Below are positions 35,377 to 43,835 of a stretch of 64,000 bases of DNA, in pieces. The number at the start of each line of letters is the position of its first letter. The stretch's first letter is position 1. Position numbers and translations under genes: made by a program. Source of the DNA: Metallococcus carri (GTDB lineage: Bacteria; Actinomycetota; Actinomycetes; Actinomycetales; Dermatophilaceae). Below the pieces are notes generated by a model. That model made no database searches. It was given only the letters and a program-made list of their open reading frames with translations, and was not told the origin of the DNA. The DNA is taken from the NCBI RefSeq assembly GCF_011440275.1, contig NZ_JAAOIV010000011.1, forward strand, positions 62,001 to 126,000, read 5' to 3'.

Positions 35377-36930
35377 TCAGCGACGCTGGGGCTCCAGGTC
35401 CTGACTCCACAGCACCGCACCAGCGCTGTTGCGCAGGCTGGCGGTGAGGCGGCCGTCGTCGGCGATCGCGATGTGGCCGAAGAACTGGTTGCCGCCGCGC
35501 GGGGACTGGTTGGGATAGTCGGCGGTCTTTTGGAAGACGACCTTCGGGCCGAAGGTGGCGTCCAGGTCGTTGGGCCCGAAGCTGCCGGCGGCGATCGGGC
35601 CGGCGACGATCTCCCAGAAGGGGTCGAAGTCGGTAAACGCGGCCCGCTCGGGCGCGTAGTGGTGCGCCGCGCAGTAGTGCACGTCGGCGGTGATCCAGAC
35701 GACATTGCGCACCCGGTTGCGCTTGAGGCCAGAGAGCACCCGGGCGATCTCGAGCTCCTTGCCCAGCGGCTTGCCCGGGTCGCGGTTGGACAGGCTCTCT
35801 TCGTTGACCGGGCCGTCGGCCACGACGAGGCCGAGCGGCAGGTCGGCGGAGATGACCTTCCAGGTAGCGGTGGACCGGCTCACCTCACGGATCAGCCAGT
35901 CGGCCTGCTCCTGGCCGAGGATGTGGGTGAGCTGCGGCTCGGTGCCCGCGGTGTTCGGGTCCTTGTAGCTGCGCATGTCGAGCAGGAAGACGTCGAGGTG
36001 CCGCCCGCGAGCGATCTTGCGGTAGATCCGCTCGGGTGCGAAGCCGTCAGTGGTCGTGCGGCGCACCGCGATCGGCATGTTCTCCTGCCAGGCCTGCCGC
36101 GCCCGGGCGGCAAGCACGTCCACCCGCCGCTCGGTGTACCGGTCGTCGGTGAGGATCTGCCCCGGATACCAGTTGTTGTGCGTCTCGTGGTCGTCCCACT
36201 GCGCGAGCACCGGGACCTCGGCATACATCGCGCGAATGTTCTGGTCCAGCTGGTTGTACCGGTGCCGGCCGCGGAACTCGGTCAGCGACTCGGCCACCTT
36301 GCTCACCTCGGGCGTGACGATATTGCGCCATACCTTCCCGTCCGGCTCGGTGACGGTGGCCTGCAGCGGGCCGTCGGCGTAGATCGTGTCGCCCGCGTGC
36401 ACGAAGAAGTCCGGACGCGTCTGCGCCATCGCGCGGTAGCCGGTCATCCCGCCCAGGTCGGGGTTGATCCCCCAGCCCTGACCACAGGTGTCACCGGTCC
36501 ACACGAAGCTGGTGCCCCGGCGCTGGTGCGAGGCGGTGCCGAACCGCGCGCGCTGCACCTCGCCGCGGTTGCCGTTCTCGTCCTCGAACCACAGCGCGGC
36601 GTCGTACTCCCGACCCGGCGTGAGCCCCTGCAGCGGCAGCCGCGCCGTCTGGTCGGTCGCGTCGGTCGCCAGGCCGCCGCGCAGCAGGCGGGTATGCCGA
36701 CCGCTACTCACCTGGGCCATCAGCCGGCCGGGTCCGCTGGAGCGGGCCCACAGCACCCCTTCCTTGGTGGTGACGTCACCGGTCTGCACCCCGGAGGGCA
36801 AGGTCAGCCGGTCGGTGCGCACCAGGGCCGGCGCGGCGCTCGCGCGCGCACCACCGAGACTGCTCGTGGCCGCGGTGCCCGCCGCAACGGTGATGCCGGT
36901 CAGGAAGGCGCGTCGCCCCAGATTCGTCAT
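35377..36930 (-). CDS. phoD: PhoD-family alkaline phosphatase / phosphodiesterase
   Basis: A 517-residue secreted metallophosphatase. The start is a Tat signal (GRRAFLTG, hydrophobic core, ASAAP). An N-terminal Fn3-like domain precedes the PhoD core. Metal-site motifs are seen in FVWTGDTCGQG, DFFVHAGDTIYADGP, AQWDDHETHNNW and VWITADVHYCAAHH. PhoD enzymes release phosphate from phosphodiesters outside the cell with calcium and iron. ATG 36930 begins the signal peptide. No Pho box was identified. The gene converges on the frameshifted Tat protein. Confidence 0.93.
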   Translation of the reverse strand: MTNLGRRAFLTGITVAAGTAATSSLGGARASAAPALVRTDRLTLPSGVQTGDVTTKEGVLWARSSGPGRLMAQVSSGRHTRLLRGGLATDATDQTARLPLQGLTPGREYDAALWFEDENGNRGEVQRARFGTASHQRRGTSFVWTGDTCGQGWGINPDLGGMTGYRAMAQTRPDFFVHAGDTIYADGPLQATVTEPDGKVWRNIVTPEVSKVAESLTEFRGRHRYNQLDQNIRAMYAEVPVLAQWDDHETHNNWYPGQILTDDRYTERRVDVLAARARQAWQENMPIAVRRTTTDGFAPERIYRKIARGRHLDVFLLDMRSYKDPNTAGTEPQLTHILGQEQADWLIREVSRSTATWKVISADLPLGLVVADGPVNEESLSNRDPGKPLGKELEIARVLSGLKRNRVRNVVWITADVHYCAAHHYAPERAAFTDFDPFWEIVAGPIAAGSFGPNDLDATFGPKVVFQKTADYPNQSPRGGNQFFGHIAIADDGRLTASLRNSAGAVLWSQDLEPQRR

Positions 36931-37094
36931 AGCTTCGAGCCTTCTCCGCGAGCCTTGCGCCCGCGTGCCGCTCGGGTGAACAACAGCCGTCGAACTCACC
37001 GGGGACAGGACCCGATTGATCGCGCCGAGACGTCGTCGCCGCGGCCTAGGGTGCAAGGCGAGGCTCGGCATACCGTCGACGGAAAGGTGGACCG

Positions 37095-38924
37095 ATGGAG
37101 CAGGAGTACGACTTCGTCGTCGTGGGTTCGGGCGCGGGTGGTGGCCCGGTCGCGGCCAATCTCGCCCTGGCCGGGCACAGCGTGCTGGTCATCGAGGCGG
37201 GCAACCTGCACGACTGCCCCTACTACGACATCCCGATCATGCAGGCCTACGCCAGCGAGGACCGGGAGATGACCTGGAACTTCTACGTCCGGCATACCGA
37301 CGACACCGCCCAGCAACAGCGGGACAGCAAGTATGTCGAGTCCCGCGACGGCGTGCTCTATCCCCGCGGCAGCACGCTTGGCGGCAGCACCGCGGTCAGC
37401 GCCATGGTGACGATCTATCCGCACGACAGCGACTGGCAGCGCCTCGCCGAGCTGACCGGCGACGACGGCTGGTCACCGCAGCGGATGCGCGAGCATTTCA
37501 CCGCGATGGAGCGCTGGTCCGGTCAGGACGCCGAGCCGCTGCCCGGTGACTCGCCCGAGCAGCGCGACGCCAAGGCCGAGCACGGCCACGACGGCTGGCT
37601 CGGCACCACCCGCGCCGACCCGCGCGTCGGTGGCCGCGAGCCGATGTTCCTCGACATCATCGGCGCGATGGAGGCGACCGCGCGCGACCGCTTCGGCATC
37701 GAGGAGTCGATCTCCCTGCCGCGCGATCCGAACGCCGTGGACACCCCGGACGACTTCCAAGGTATGGCGTTCATCCCGGTGGCCGTGTCGCACGGCGTCC
37801 GCAATGGGTCGCGCGAGCGGCTGCTGGATGTCGCCGAGCGCACCGACGGCCGGCTGGCCTTTGCGATGGACCACTTGGCGACGCGTCTGGTGATCGAGGA
37901 CGGCCGGGCGACGGGCGTCGAGACGGTGAGCGGGCGGGCGGCATACGGTGCCTCGCCGGAGCAACAGGCGAGCGACACGGACAGTGAGCGCACGACCTTT
38001 CGCGCGCGGCGGGAGGTGATCGTTGCCGGGGGAGCGTTCAACACCCCACAGCTGCTCATGCTGTCCGGCATCGGCCCGGCGGAGCGGTTGCGGGCGCTCG
38101 GCATCGAGCCGGTCGTCGACCTGCCGGGCGTCGGGCAGAACCTGCACGACCGCTATGAGGTGTCGGTGGTGTCGGAGTTGACGCAGGACTATCCGCTCTT
38201 CGAGGGCGCCGACCTGGATGTGCCCAAGGACCCGCAGCAGGGGGACGCGCTCTTTCGGGAATGGCGCGACGAGAAGTTCGGGCCCTACAGCACCAACGGA
38301 AGTCTCGCCGCGATCATCGCGAAATCCTCTGTGGCACAGCAGGATTCGGATCTCATCATCTTCTCGCTACCGATCGACTTCCGCGGTTATTACCCGGGCT
38401 ATGCCAAGGACGCGGTGCAGGCGCACAACCGGTTGTCGATCCTGGTGCTCAAGGGGCACACCACCAACCGCGCGGGCGAGGTCGTGCTGCGCTCGGCCGA
38501 CCCGACGCAACCGCCGGACATTCGCTTCCGCTATTTCACCGAGGGCAGCGAGGGTCACGAGCGCGACCTGCGCGGCGTGGTCGACGGCATCGAGATCGCC
38601 CGCGACATCGTCGGCCACCTGCAAGAGGTCACGGTCGCGCGGGAACTCGTGCCCGGTGACGAGGCGACCGAGCGGGCGCAGCTGGAGACCTTCGTGCGCG
38701 ACCAGGCGTGGGGCCACCACGCATGCGGCACCGCCAAGATCGGTGTCGATGGTGACCCGATGGCCGTCGTCGACGGTCAGCTGCGGGTGCGGGGCGTCGA
38801 GGGTCTGCGGGTCGTGGACGCCTCGGTGTTCCCTGATATCCCCGGATTCTTCATCGCCTCGGCGGTCTACCTGATGAGCGAGAAGGCCAGCCGCGACATC
38901 CTCGCCGACCATCCGACGGCCTGA
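37095..38924 (+). CDS. GMC-family oxidoreductase
   Basis: A 609-residue FAD-dependent alcohol oxidase or dehydrogenase of the glucose-methanol-choline family. The FAD motif VVGSGAGGGPVAANLA is at residues 10-25, with the second strand LVIEAGN. PRGSTLGGSTAVSAM is the GMC signature 1, and GGAFNTPQLLMLSGIGP is signature 2. The catalytic histidine region is QAWGHHACGTAKIG, followed by VVDASVFPDIPG. Substrate is unknown. GGAAAGG precedes ATG 37095. It is divergent from phoD and seems to be a single-gene transcript. Confidence 0.93.
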   Translation: MEQEYDFVVVGSGAGGGPVAANLALAGHSVLVIEAGNLHDCPYYDIPIMQAYASEDREMTWNFYVRHTDDTAQQQRDSKYVESRDGVLYPRGSTLGGSTAVSAMVTIYPHDSDWQRLAELTGDDGWSPQRMREHFTAMERWSGQDAEPLPGDSPEQRDAKAEHGHDGWLGTTRADPRVGGREPMFLDIIGAMEATARDRFGIEESISLPRDPNAVDTPDDFQGMAFIPVAVSHGVRNGSRERLLDVAERTDGRLAFAMDHLATRLVIEDGRATGVETVSGRAAYGASPEQQASDTDSERTTFRARREVIVAGGAFNTPQLLMLSGIGPAERLRALGIEPVVDLPGVGQNLHDRYEVSVVSELTQDYPLFEGADLDVPKDPQQGDALFREWRDEKFGPYSTNGSLAAIIAKSSVAQQDSDLIIFSLPIDFRGYYPGYAKDAVQAHNRLSILVLKGHTTNRAGEVVLRSADPTQPPDIRFRYFTEGSEGHERDLRGVVDGIEIARDIVGHLQEVTVARELVPGDEATERAQLETFVRDQAWGHHACGTAKIGVDGDPMAVVDGQLRVRGVEGLRVVDASVFPDIPGFFIASAVYLMSEKASRDILADHPTA

Positions 38925-39023
38925 TCGGACCCATCCGGGCCTCGGTCTTGGCAGGCTGGGAGCAACCCGGGACCTCGGATCGTTGATGGGGTGGGAGAGG
39001 TCCCTCGAATGAAGGAGGCTCGA

Positions 39024-39374
39024 ATGAGCAACTCGGACAAGGCCAAGGACATCATCACCCAGGCCAAGCAGGCTGCCCTCGACGGCGTCGCCAAGGCGAA
39101 GAAGGCCGCCCAGGAGAACCCGGACAAGGTGCGCGCGGGCATCGACCGCGTCGGCGGCACCGTCAACCAGGTCACCAAGGGCAAGTACGCCGACAAGATC
39201 GCCAAGGCCAGCAACAAGGCCGAGGAGGCGATCCAGAAGCAGGCCAAGAAGCCCACGCCCGGTGGCAGCTACGGCGGCCCGACCGGTCCGACGAACCCGA
39301 ACGACCCGACCGTTCATTCCACGGGCCTGCCGGGTGACGGCACCCGCACCGCGAACCTGCGCGACCCGCAGTAA
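39024..39374 (+). CDS. MT0933-like antitoxin family protein
   Basis: A 116-residue hydrophilic protein. Residues 1-80 are Lys/Ala-rich amphipathic helix, and NPDKVRAGIDRVG with TKGKYADKIAKA matches the MT0933-like antitoxin family. A glycine/proline-rich tail follows. Members are paired with toxins in mycobacteria, but many copies stand alone with unknown role. No toxin gene is adjacent here. A perfect AGGAGG site precedes ATG 39024, and a strong terminator follows at 39391, so it is well expressed as a single gene. Confidence 0.75.
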   Translation: MSNSDKAKDIITQAKQAALDGVAKAKKAAQENPDKVRAGIDRVGGTVNQVTKGKYADKIAKASNKAEEAIQKQAKKPTPGGSYGGPTGPTNPNDPTVHSTGLPGDGTRTANLRDPQ

Positions 39375-39390
39375 CGCAGCCAGCACTCAC

Positions 39391-39424
39391 CGACGGCGGG
39401 CCCTGTGCGCAGGGCCCGCCGTCG
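39391..39424 (+). terminator. 14-bp hairpin terminator
   Basis: The stem 39391-39404 pairs perfectly with 39411-39424 around GTGCGC, 17 bases past the antitoxin-family stop. It is followed by TGCTGT, not a full T-run. Confidence 0.85.
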
Positions 39425-39526
39425 TGCTGTCGTCGCCGGGTGAGTCGGTCTCGCGGCCGGCCGATAATCTGATCCACGCCGTATGCCGTGTGCGGCCACC
39501 CGATCCCGTGCTCGAAGGAGTCCCCC

Positions 39527-41530
39527 GTGTCCGCAGACGTGACGCTGACCATCGCCGGTGAACCGCGGCAGGTGGCGCAGGGGACGACCGGCACCGACCT
39601 GTTCGGCGACAACCGGTCGGTCGTGGCGATGCGGGTTGACGGGCAGTTGCAGGACCTGTTCCGTGAGGTGCCGGATGGCGCGACGGTCGAGGCCGTCGAC
39701 CTCGGCCAGGAGGAGGGCCTGGCGATCCTGCGGCACTCGGCCGCGCACGTGCTCGCCCAGGCGGTGCAGCAGGTCAACCCGGACGCCAAACTCGGCATCG
39801 GGCCGCCGGTGACCGACGGCTTCTACTACGACTTCGACGTGGACACCCCGTTCACACCCGAGGACCTCAAGGCGCTGGAGAAGGCGATGCAGCGCATCGT
39901 CAACGAGGGGCAGACCTTCGAGCGCCGGGTCGTCACCGACGACGAGGCGCGCGCCGAACTCGCCTCGGAGCCTTACAAATTGGAGCTCATCGGGCTCAAG
40001 GGTGCGGCGGCCGACGCGGCCGAGGGAGCCTCCGCCGAGGTCGGCGCCGGCGAGCTCACGATCTACGACAACCTGCGCCGGGACGGGTCTCGCGCCTGGG
40101 GCGACCTGTGCCGCGGCCCGCACGTGCCCTCCACCAAGGTGCTGGGCAATGCGTTCAAGCTGATGCGGTCGGCGGCGGCATACTGGCGCGGCTCGGAGAA
40201 GAACCCGCAGTTGCAGCGGATCTACGGCACGGCGTGGGCGACCAAGGACGAACTCAAGGCCTATCTCGACCGGCTCGCCGAGGCCGAGAAGCGCGACCAC
40301 CGCAAGCTCGGAGTGGAGCTCGACCTCTACTCCTTCCCGGACGAACTCGGGTCCGGGCTGCCGGTCTTCCACCCGCGCGGCGGCGTGATCAAGCGCGAGA
40401 TGGAGGACTACGTCCGGCGGCGGCATATCGAGGAGGGTTTCCAGTATGTCGGGACGCCGCACATCACCAAGGCGGGGCTGTTCCACACCTCCGGGCACCT
40501 GCCCTACTACGCGGACACGATGTTCCCGCCGATGGAGCTCGAGGGCGCGGAATACCGGCTGAAGGCGATGAACTGCCCGATGCACAACCTGATCTTCTCC
40601 TCGCGCGGCCGCTCCTATCGCGAGCTGCCATTGCGCTTCTTCGAGTTCGGCTCGGTCTACCGCTACGAGAAGTCCGGTGTGGTCCACGGTCTCACCCGAG
40701 TGCGCGGTATGACGCAGGACGACTCGCACTCCTATGTCACCGCCGAGCAGGCGGCCGACGAGATCAAGCACCTGCTGAAGTTCGTGCTGTCGCTGCTGCG
40801 CGACTTCGGGCTGGACGATTTCTACCTGGAACTGTCGACCCGCGAGACCGAGGGCGACAAGAAGGACAAGTTCATCGGCTCCGACGAGCAGTGGGATGAA
40901 GCAACGGCGATCCTGGAGGAGGCGGCCCGCGAGACCGGGCTCGAGCTGGTGCCCGATCCGGGCGGCGCGGCGTTCTACGGGCCGAAGATCTCGGTGCAGG
41001 CGCGCGACGCGATCGGCCGCACCTGGCAGATGTCGACGGTGCAATACGACTTCAACCAGCCGGAGCGATTCGGCCTGGAATACCAGGCGGCCGACGGCTC
41101 GCGGCAGCAGCCGGTGATGATCCACTCGGCCAAGTTCGGCTCGATTGAGCGGTTCATGGGCGTGCTGGTGGAGCACTACGCCGGGGCGTTCCCGGTGTGG
41201 CTGTCGCCGGTGCAGGTGCTCGGGGTGCCGGTGGCCGAGGAATACAACGACTACCTGTGGTCGGTCCTCGTGCAACTGCGCGACGCGGGGGTGCGGGTCG
41301 AACTGGACGAATCCGATGACCGATTCCCCAAGAAGATCCGCAATGCCTCGAAGTCGAAGGTGCCCTTCGTGTTCATCGCTGGTGAGGACGACCGTGCGGC
41401 AGGTGCGGTGTCCTTCCGCTTCCGCGACGGGTCACAGCGCAACGGAGTGCCGGTCGATGAGGCACTTGCGTTGGTGCGCAAGGCAATCGACAGCCGATCG
41501 CAGATCACGACCGCCGACGACCTGGCCTGA
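39527..41530 (+). CDS. thrS: threonyl-tRNA synthetase
   Basis: A 667-residue class II synthetase with all domains. The TGS domain covers about 1-65, the editing domain carries [13 protein letters not shown] with its HxxxH start, the catalytic core follows, and the anticodon-binding domain begins near 560. Zinc-binding cysteine and histidine lie in [12 protein letters not shown] and later histidines. Motif 2 is [15 protein letters not shown], and motif 3 lies in the segment with [11 protein letters not shown]. Start GTG 39527 has AAGGAG at proper spacing. It opens the conserved thrS to yebC neighbourhood. Confidence 0.97.
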   Translation: MSADVTLTIAGEPRQVAQGTTGTDLFGDNRSVVAMRVDGQLQDLFREVPDGATVEAVDLGQEEGLAILRHSAAHVLAQAVQQVNPDAKLGIGPPVTDGFYYDFDVDTPFTPEDLKALEKAMQRIVNEGQTFERRVVTDDEARAELASEPYKLELIGLKGAAADAAEGASAEVGAGELTIYDNLRRDGSRAWGDLCRGPHVPSTKVLGNAFKLMRSAAAYWRGSEKNPQLQRIYGTAWATKDELKAYLDRLAEAEKRDHRKLGVELDLYSFPDELGSGLPVFHPRGGVIKREMEDYVRRRHIEEGFQYVGTPHITKAGLFHTSGHLPYYADTMFPPMELEGAEYRLKAMNCPMHNLIFSSRGRSYRELPLRFFEFGSVYRYEKSGVVHGLTRVRGMTQDDSHSYVTAEQAADEIKHLLKFVLSLLRDFGLDDFYLELSTRETEGDKKDKFIGSDEQWDEATAILEEAARETGLELVPDPGGAAFYGPKISVQARDAIGRTWQMSTVQYDFNQPERFGLEYQAADGSRQQPVMIHSAKFGSIERFMGVLVEHYAGAFPVWLSPVQVLGVPVAEEYNDYLWSVLVQLRDAGVRVELDESDDRFPKKIRNASKSKVPFVFIAGEDDRAAGAVSFRFRDGSQRNGVPVDEALALVRKAIDSRSQITTADDLA

Positions 41531-41581
41531 CCGAGTCCGACCCTGGCCTGACCCGGTGCGGCCCGGTCGTCGGCGTGGGCG

Positions 41582-41986
41582 TCAGCTCTGCTGGCTGATG
41601 TTGACCAGCCAGGTGACGCCATACTTGTCGGTGCACATGCCGAAGACGTCGCCCCACATCTGCTTTTCCAGCGGCACGCCCACCTGACCGCCGTCGGACA
41701 GCTTGGTCCAGTAGCCCTCGAGCTCCTTGGCGTCGTCGCCGCTGAGGCTGACCGAGCCGTTGGGGGTCTGCTGCATGCCGTTCGGGGTGTCGGCGCCCAT
41801 GAGGGCGAAGCCGCCATCGGTGGTGAGCATCGAGTGCATGACCTTGTCGGCCTCTTCGGCCGGGCTGTTCGGCATGTCACCGAACTTCATCACGTCCAGC
41901 TGGCCGCCGAAAACGCTCTGGTAGAAGGCCATGGCCTCGGCCGCGTTGTCGGCGAAGTTGAGGTAGGGGTTGAGGCGTGACGCCAT
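41582..41986 (-). CDS. VOC/PhnB-like glyoxalase-superfamily protein
   Basis: A 134-residue small VOC-fold protein of the PhnB-like group. It opens with LNPYLNFADNAAEAMAFYQSVFGG, and continues with MHSMLTTDGGFALMGADTP and a closing WGDVFGMCTDKYGVTWLVN. These are the usual strands of the paired beta-alpha-beta-beta-beta modules. Such proteins have varied or unknown reactions; PhnB itself is not assigned a firm role. It is a single gene between thrS and the small-peptide unit. ATG 41986 follows GAAGGAG. Confidence 0.88.
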   Translation of the reverse strand: MASRLNPYLNFADNAAEAMAFYQSVFGGQLDVMKFGDMPNSPAEEADKVMHSMLTTDGGFALMGADTPNGMQQTPNGSVSLSGDDAKELEGYWTKLSDGGQVGVPLEKQMWGDVFGMCTDKYGVTWLVNISQQS

Positions 41987-42167
41987 GATGTGGCTCCTTC
42001 ACGAAGTGGTCCCACCGGCGCGGGACCCGGTAGTCACGATCCTGGCATCACTCGGCCGTGTGCGACAGAGGCTCCGCTTCCCGAGCGGTGGGTATGACGT
42101 GAATGTGCCTGTGCGACAAGGGTTTCCGGCCCGATCGAACTCGGCGGGGATCGTCGACATAAATCGG

Positions 42168-42197
42168 TTGCTCGGGCTCTCCCGCGGTCGTTAGCGT
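42168..42197 (+). promoter_or_regulatory. promoter-like sequence of the small-peptide unit
   Basis: TTGCTC (42168-42173) and TAGCGT (42192-42197) are separated by 18 bases, in a sigma-70-like layout. They precede the two small ORFs and a T-tailed terminator, giving a self-contained transcription unit. The upstream gap from 41987 shows nothing else supported. Confidence 0.45.
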
Positions 42198-42253
42198 TGG
42201 CGTATCAGCAGGAGCTGATCATCAGATTCCGGTCGTCGACCGGGTGAGTTCGA

Positions 42254-42451
42254 GCGAAGGAGGTGGCGATGTGATCCCGATCAACCCGACCGAGGTCGTG
42301 GGCGAAGCCCCGATGGGCGTCGCAGATGTCCTGCTCGCCACGGCCTCGCTCACCGACTGCTGACCCTTCTCGGTCGCAGTTCCAACTCTCCTCCTTTCGC
42401 CGGTTTGCGGTGCGCTGCGTCGCGCCCGTTTCCGGCTCGACGATCGGAACT
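42254..42451 (+). promoter_or_regulatory. complementary segments around the small ORFs (possible RNA switch)
   Basis: GCGAAGGAGG (42254-42263), which includes the ribosome site of the 30-residue ORF, is complementary to CCTCCTTTCGC (42390-42400) with one bulge. AGTTCC (42378-42383) is complementary to GGAACT (42446-42451) just before the second ORF. The two pairings could hide each ribosome site in turn. This is seen in sequence; regulation is inference. Confidence 0.4.
42271..42363 (+). CDS. 30-residue peptide ending in Cys, unknown
   Basis: A GTG-started ORF with a perfect AGGAGG ribosome site seven bases upstream. The product begins MIPINPTEVV and ends with LLATASLTDC, so it has a hydrophobic, Ser/Thr-containing C-terminal third and a terminal cysteine. 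It has no membrane helix and no recognised family. It may be a regulatory leader peptide for the ORF that follows, or a precursor peptide. No peptide-modifying enzyme of known type is adjacent. The strong ribosome site, promoter-like sequence and downstream terminator argue that it is real. Confidence 0.5.
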   Translation: MIPINPTEVVGEAPMGVADVLLATASLTDC

Positions 42452-42457
42452 ATCCCC

Positions 42458-42619
42458 ATGTTGTACGAATTGACCTCCTATCCCTCCCAGGTGGAACACG
42501 GCCGACAGGCTGCGCTTCGCCGGCAGCAGGTGGCCGCGCTGCAGTCCTCGCGGCCGCGCCGAGGTGCGATGTCGGCGCTGCGGCCACGGCGTCGGCGCTC
42601 TCGCGAACTGACGCGGTGA
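42458..42619 (+). CDS. 53-residue Arg-rich protein, unknown
   Basis: An ATG-started ORF preceded by GGAAC at moderate spacing. The product begins MLYELTSYPSQ, followed by a Gln/Arg/Ala helix, and ends in an arginine-rich tail (RPRRRRSRELTR). It might bind nucleic acid, but no family is recognised. It ends 14 bases before the terminator hairpin, so it is the last gene of this unit. A longer in-frame version from 42326 would overlap the peptide ORF and lacks a ribosome site. Confidence 0.5.
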   Translation: MLYELTSYPSQVEHGRQAALRRQQVAALQSSRPRRGAMSALRPRRRRSRELTR

Positions 42620-42632
42620 CACCCGGCGAGTC

Positions 42633-42677
42633 GACCGCCCCGACCGGCTGAACAGCCCGTCGGGGCGGTCTCTTTTT
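42633..42677 (+). terminator. Rho-independent terminator with T-run
   Basis: GACCGCCCCGAC (42633-42644) pairs perfectly with GTCGGGGCGGTC (42659-42670) around a 14-base loop and is followed by TCTTTTTGG. It is the clearest intrinsic terminator in the window and ends the small-peptide unit. It may also serve the convergent NUDIX gene. Confidence 0.9.
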
Positions 42678-42688
42678 GGTCGGCGTCG

Positions 42689-43738
42689 TCAGCGGGAGCA
42701 GAACACGTTCAGCCAGGTCTCCTGCAGTCTGCGCCCAGGTGCCCGGTGGACCTCGTCGACCCGCCAGCCGGCCGCCGTCAGCACCTCGCGCAGCGCCGGC
42801 TCGGTCCAATAGGTGAAGTGCCGCGCGCCGGCGACATTGCCGTGGCGGGTCCAGCCGTCGCCGTCGCCCTCCTTGACGCCGGCGTAGAGGTGGCCGCCGG
42901 GCCGGATCGCCTGGTGCAGCTTGTGCAGCACGATCGCCATCTCCGGGCGCGACAGGTGCAGCAGGACGGCGTCGCACCAGGCGCCGTCATACGGTCCACC
43001 GAGATCATCGCGCAGCGGATCGAGCACGCGGGCGTTGTGCCCCGCGGCGCGCATCCGGTCGACGAAGGCCGGCGTGATGTCGGTGCGGTCGACGGCCAGC
43101 CCGCGGGCTTCGAGCAGGGCGGCATCGCGACCGGGCCCGGACCCGATCTCGAGAACGCTGCCGCCGGTGCCGACGAGCCCGGCGAACCGATCGAGCTCGG
43201 CCAGCAGGTCCTCCGGAATCGCGCCAGTGCCGCTCGCGTAGGCCTCCGCATCGAGGTCGTATGCCGCCACGGTCGCCTCGCGCTCCGCCTGGCGGTCCTG
43301 GTCGGTGCGGGGGAGGCGATGAACGAACCGCGCGGCGTCGGCCGGGTAGAGGGGGAGTTGCTCGTCGGCGTCGTTGAGGGACCGCCAGACCACCGGGTGC
43401 TGCGCGCCGTCGTCCTCGGTGAGCGTCGTGCCCTGGGGCGGAATCGGCGGGGTGAGGCGCCCGGCATACAGGAAGACGATCTCGTGACCCGGCGCACCAC
43501 GGATGGTGAAGATGGACTCGACGACGCCGAGCAGGTGCTCGTCGGTGAGTTCGGCGCCGAGCTCTTCGCGGATCTCGCGGGCGATCGCGGCGCGGTGGGT
43601 CTCACCGGGTTCGACGCTCCCGCCGATGAGGCGGTGGTAGCCGTGCGGGCTTTCCGGCGTCGGCGGGTGCACCGCGACGGCGTGGGCGGTGAACTCAGGA
43701 TTGGGCAGGATCGCCATCGACTTCACCCGGATGCGCAC
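42689..43738 (-). CDS. NUDIX hydrolase - SAM methyltransferase fusion
   Basis: A 349-residue two-domain protein. The N-terminal half (about 8-150) is a NUDIX domain with the box GGSVEPGETHRAAIAREIREELG. The C-terminal half (about 170-345) is a class I methyltransferase with motif I LEIGSGPGRDAALLEARG and an acidic strand-2 residue in AVDRTD, then GGHLYAGVKEGDGDGW. NUDIX enzymes split nucleoside diphosphate-linked compounds; the combination suggests processing of a modified nucleotide or nucleotide sugar, but the substrate is unknown. The start is uncertain: GTG 43738 has AAGG nearby, ATG 43717 is the alternative. Confidence 0.82.
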   Translation of the reverse strand: MRIRVKSMAILPNPEFTAHAVAVHPPTPESPHGYHRLIGGSVEPGETHRAAIAREIREELGAELTDEHLLGVVESIFTIRGAPGHEIVFLYAGRLTPPIPPQGTTLTEDDGAQHPVVWRSLNDADEQLPLYPADAARFVHRLPRTDQDRQAEREATVAAYDLDAEAYASGTGAIPEDLLAELDRFAGLVGTGGSVLEIGSGPGRDAALLEARGLAVDRTDITPAFVDRMRAAGHNARVLDPLRDDLGGPYDGAWCDAVLLHLSRPEMAIVLHKLHQAIRPGGHLYAGVKEGDGDGWTRHGNVAGARHFTYWTEPALREVLTAAGWRVDEVHRAPGRRLQETWLNVFCSR

Positions 43739-43835
43739 ACTGCGGACCTTATCCGGGCGAGCTTGATCTGCCGGATCAGCCGGGCCCGAGGTTGTGCCGG
43801 GGAGGTCTGTCGGTGGTCGGTCGTAGAGTCTTTTC

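Noticed and set aside
42205-42459. Minus-strand 84-residue ORF opposite the small peptides
   Set aside because: Lacks a ribosome site and family; the plus strand has promoter-like sequence, AGGAGG and terminator.
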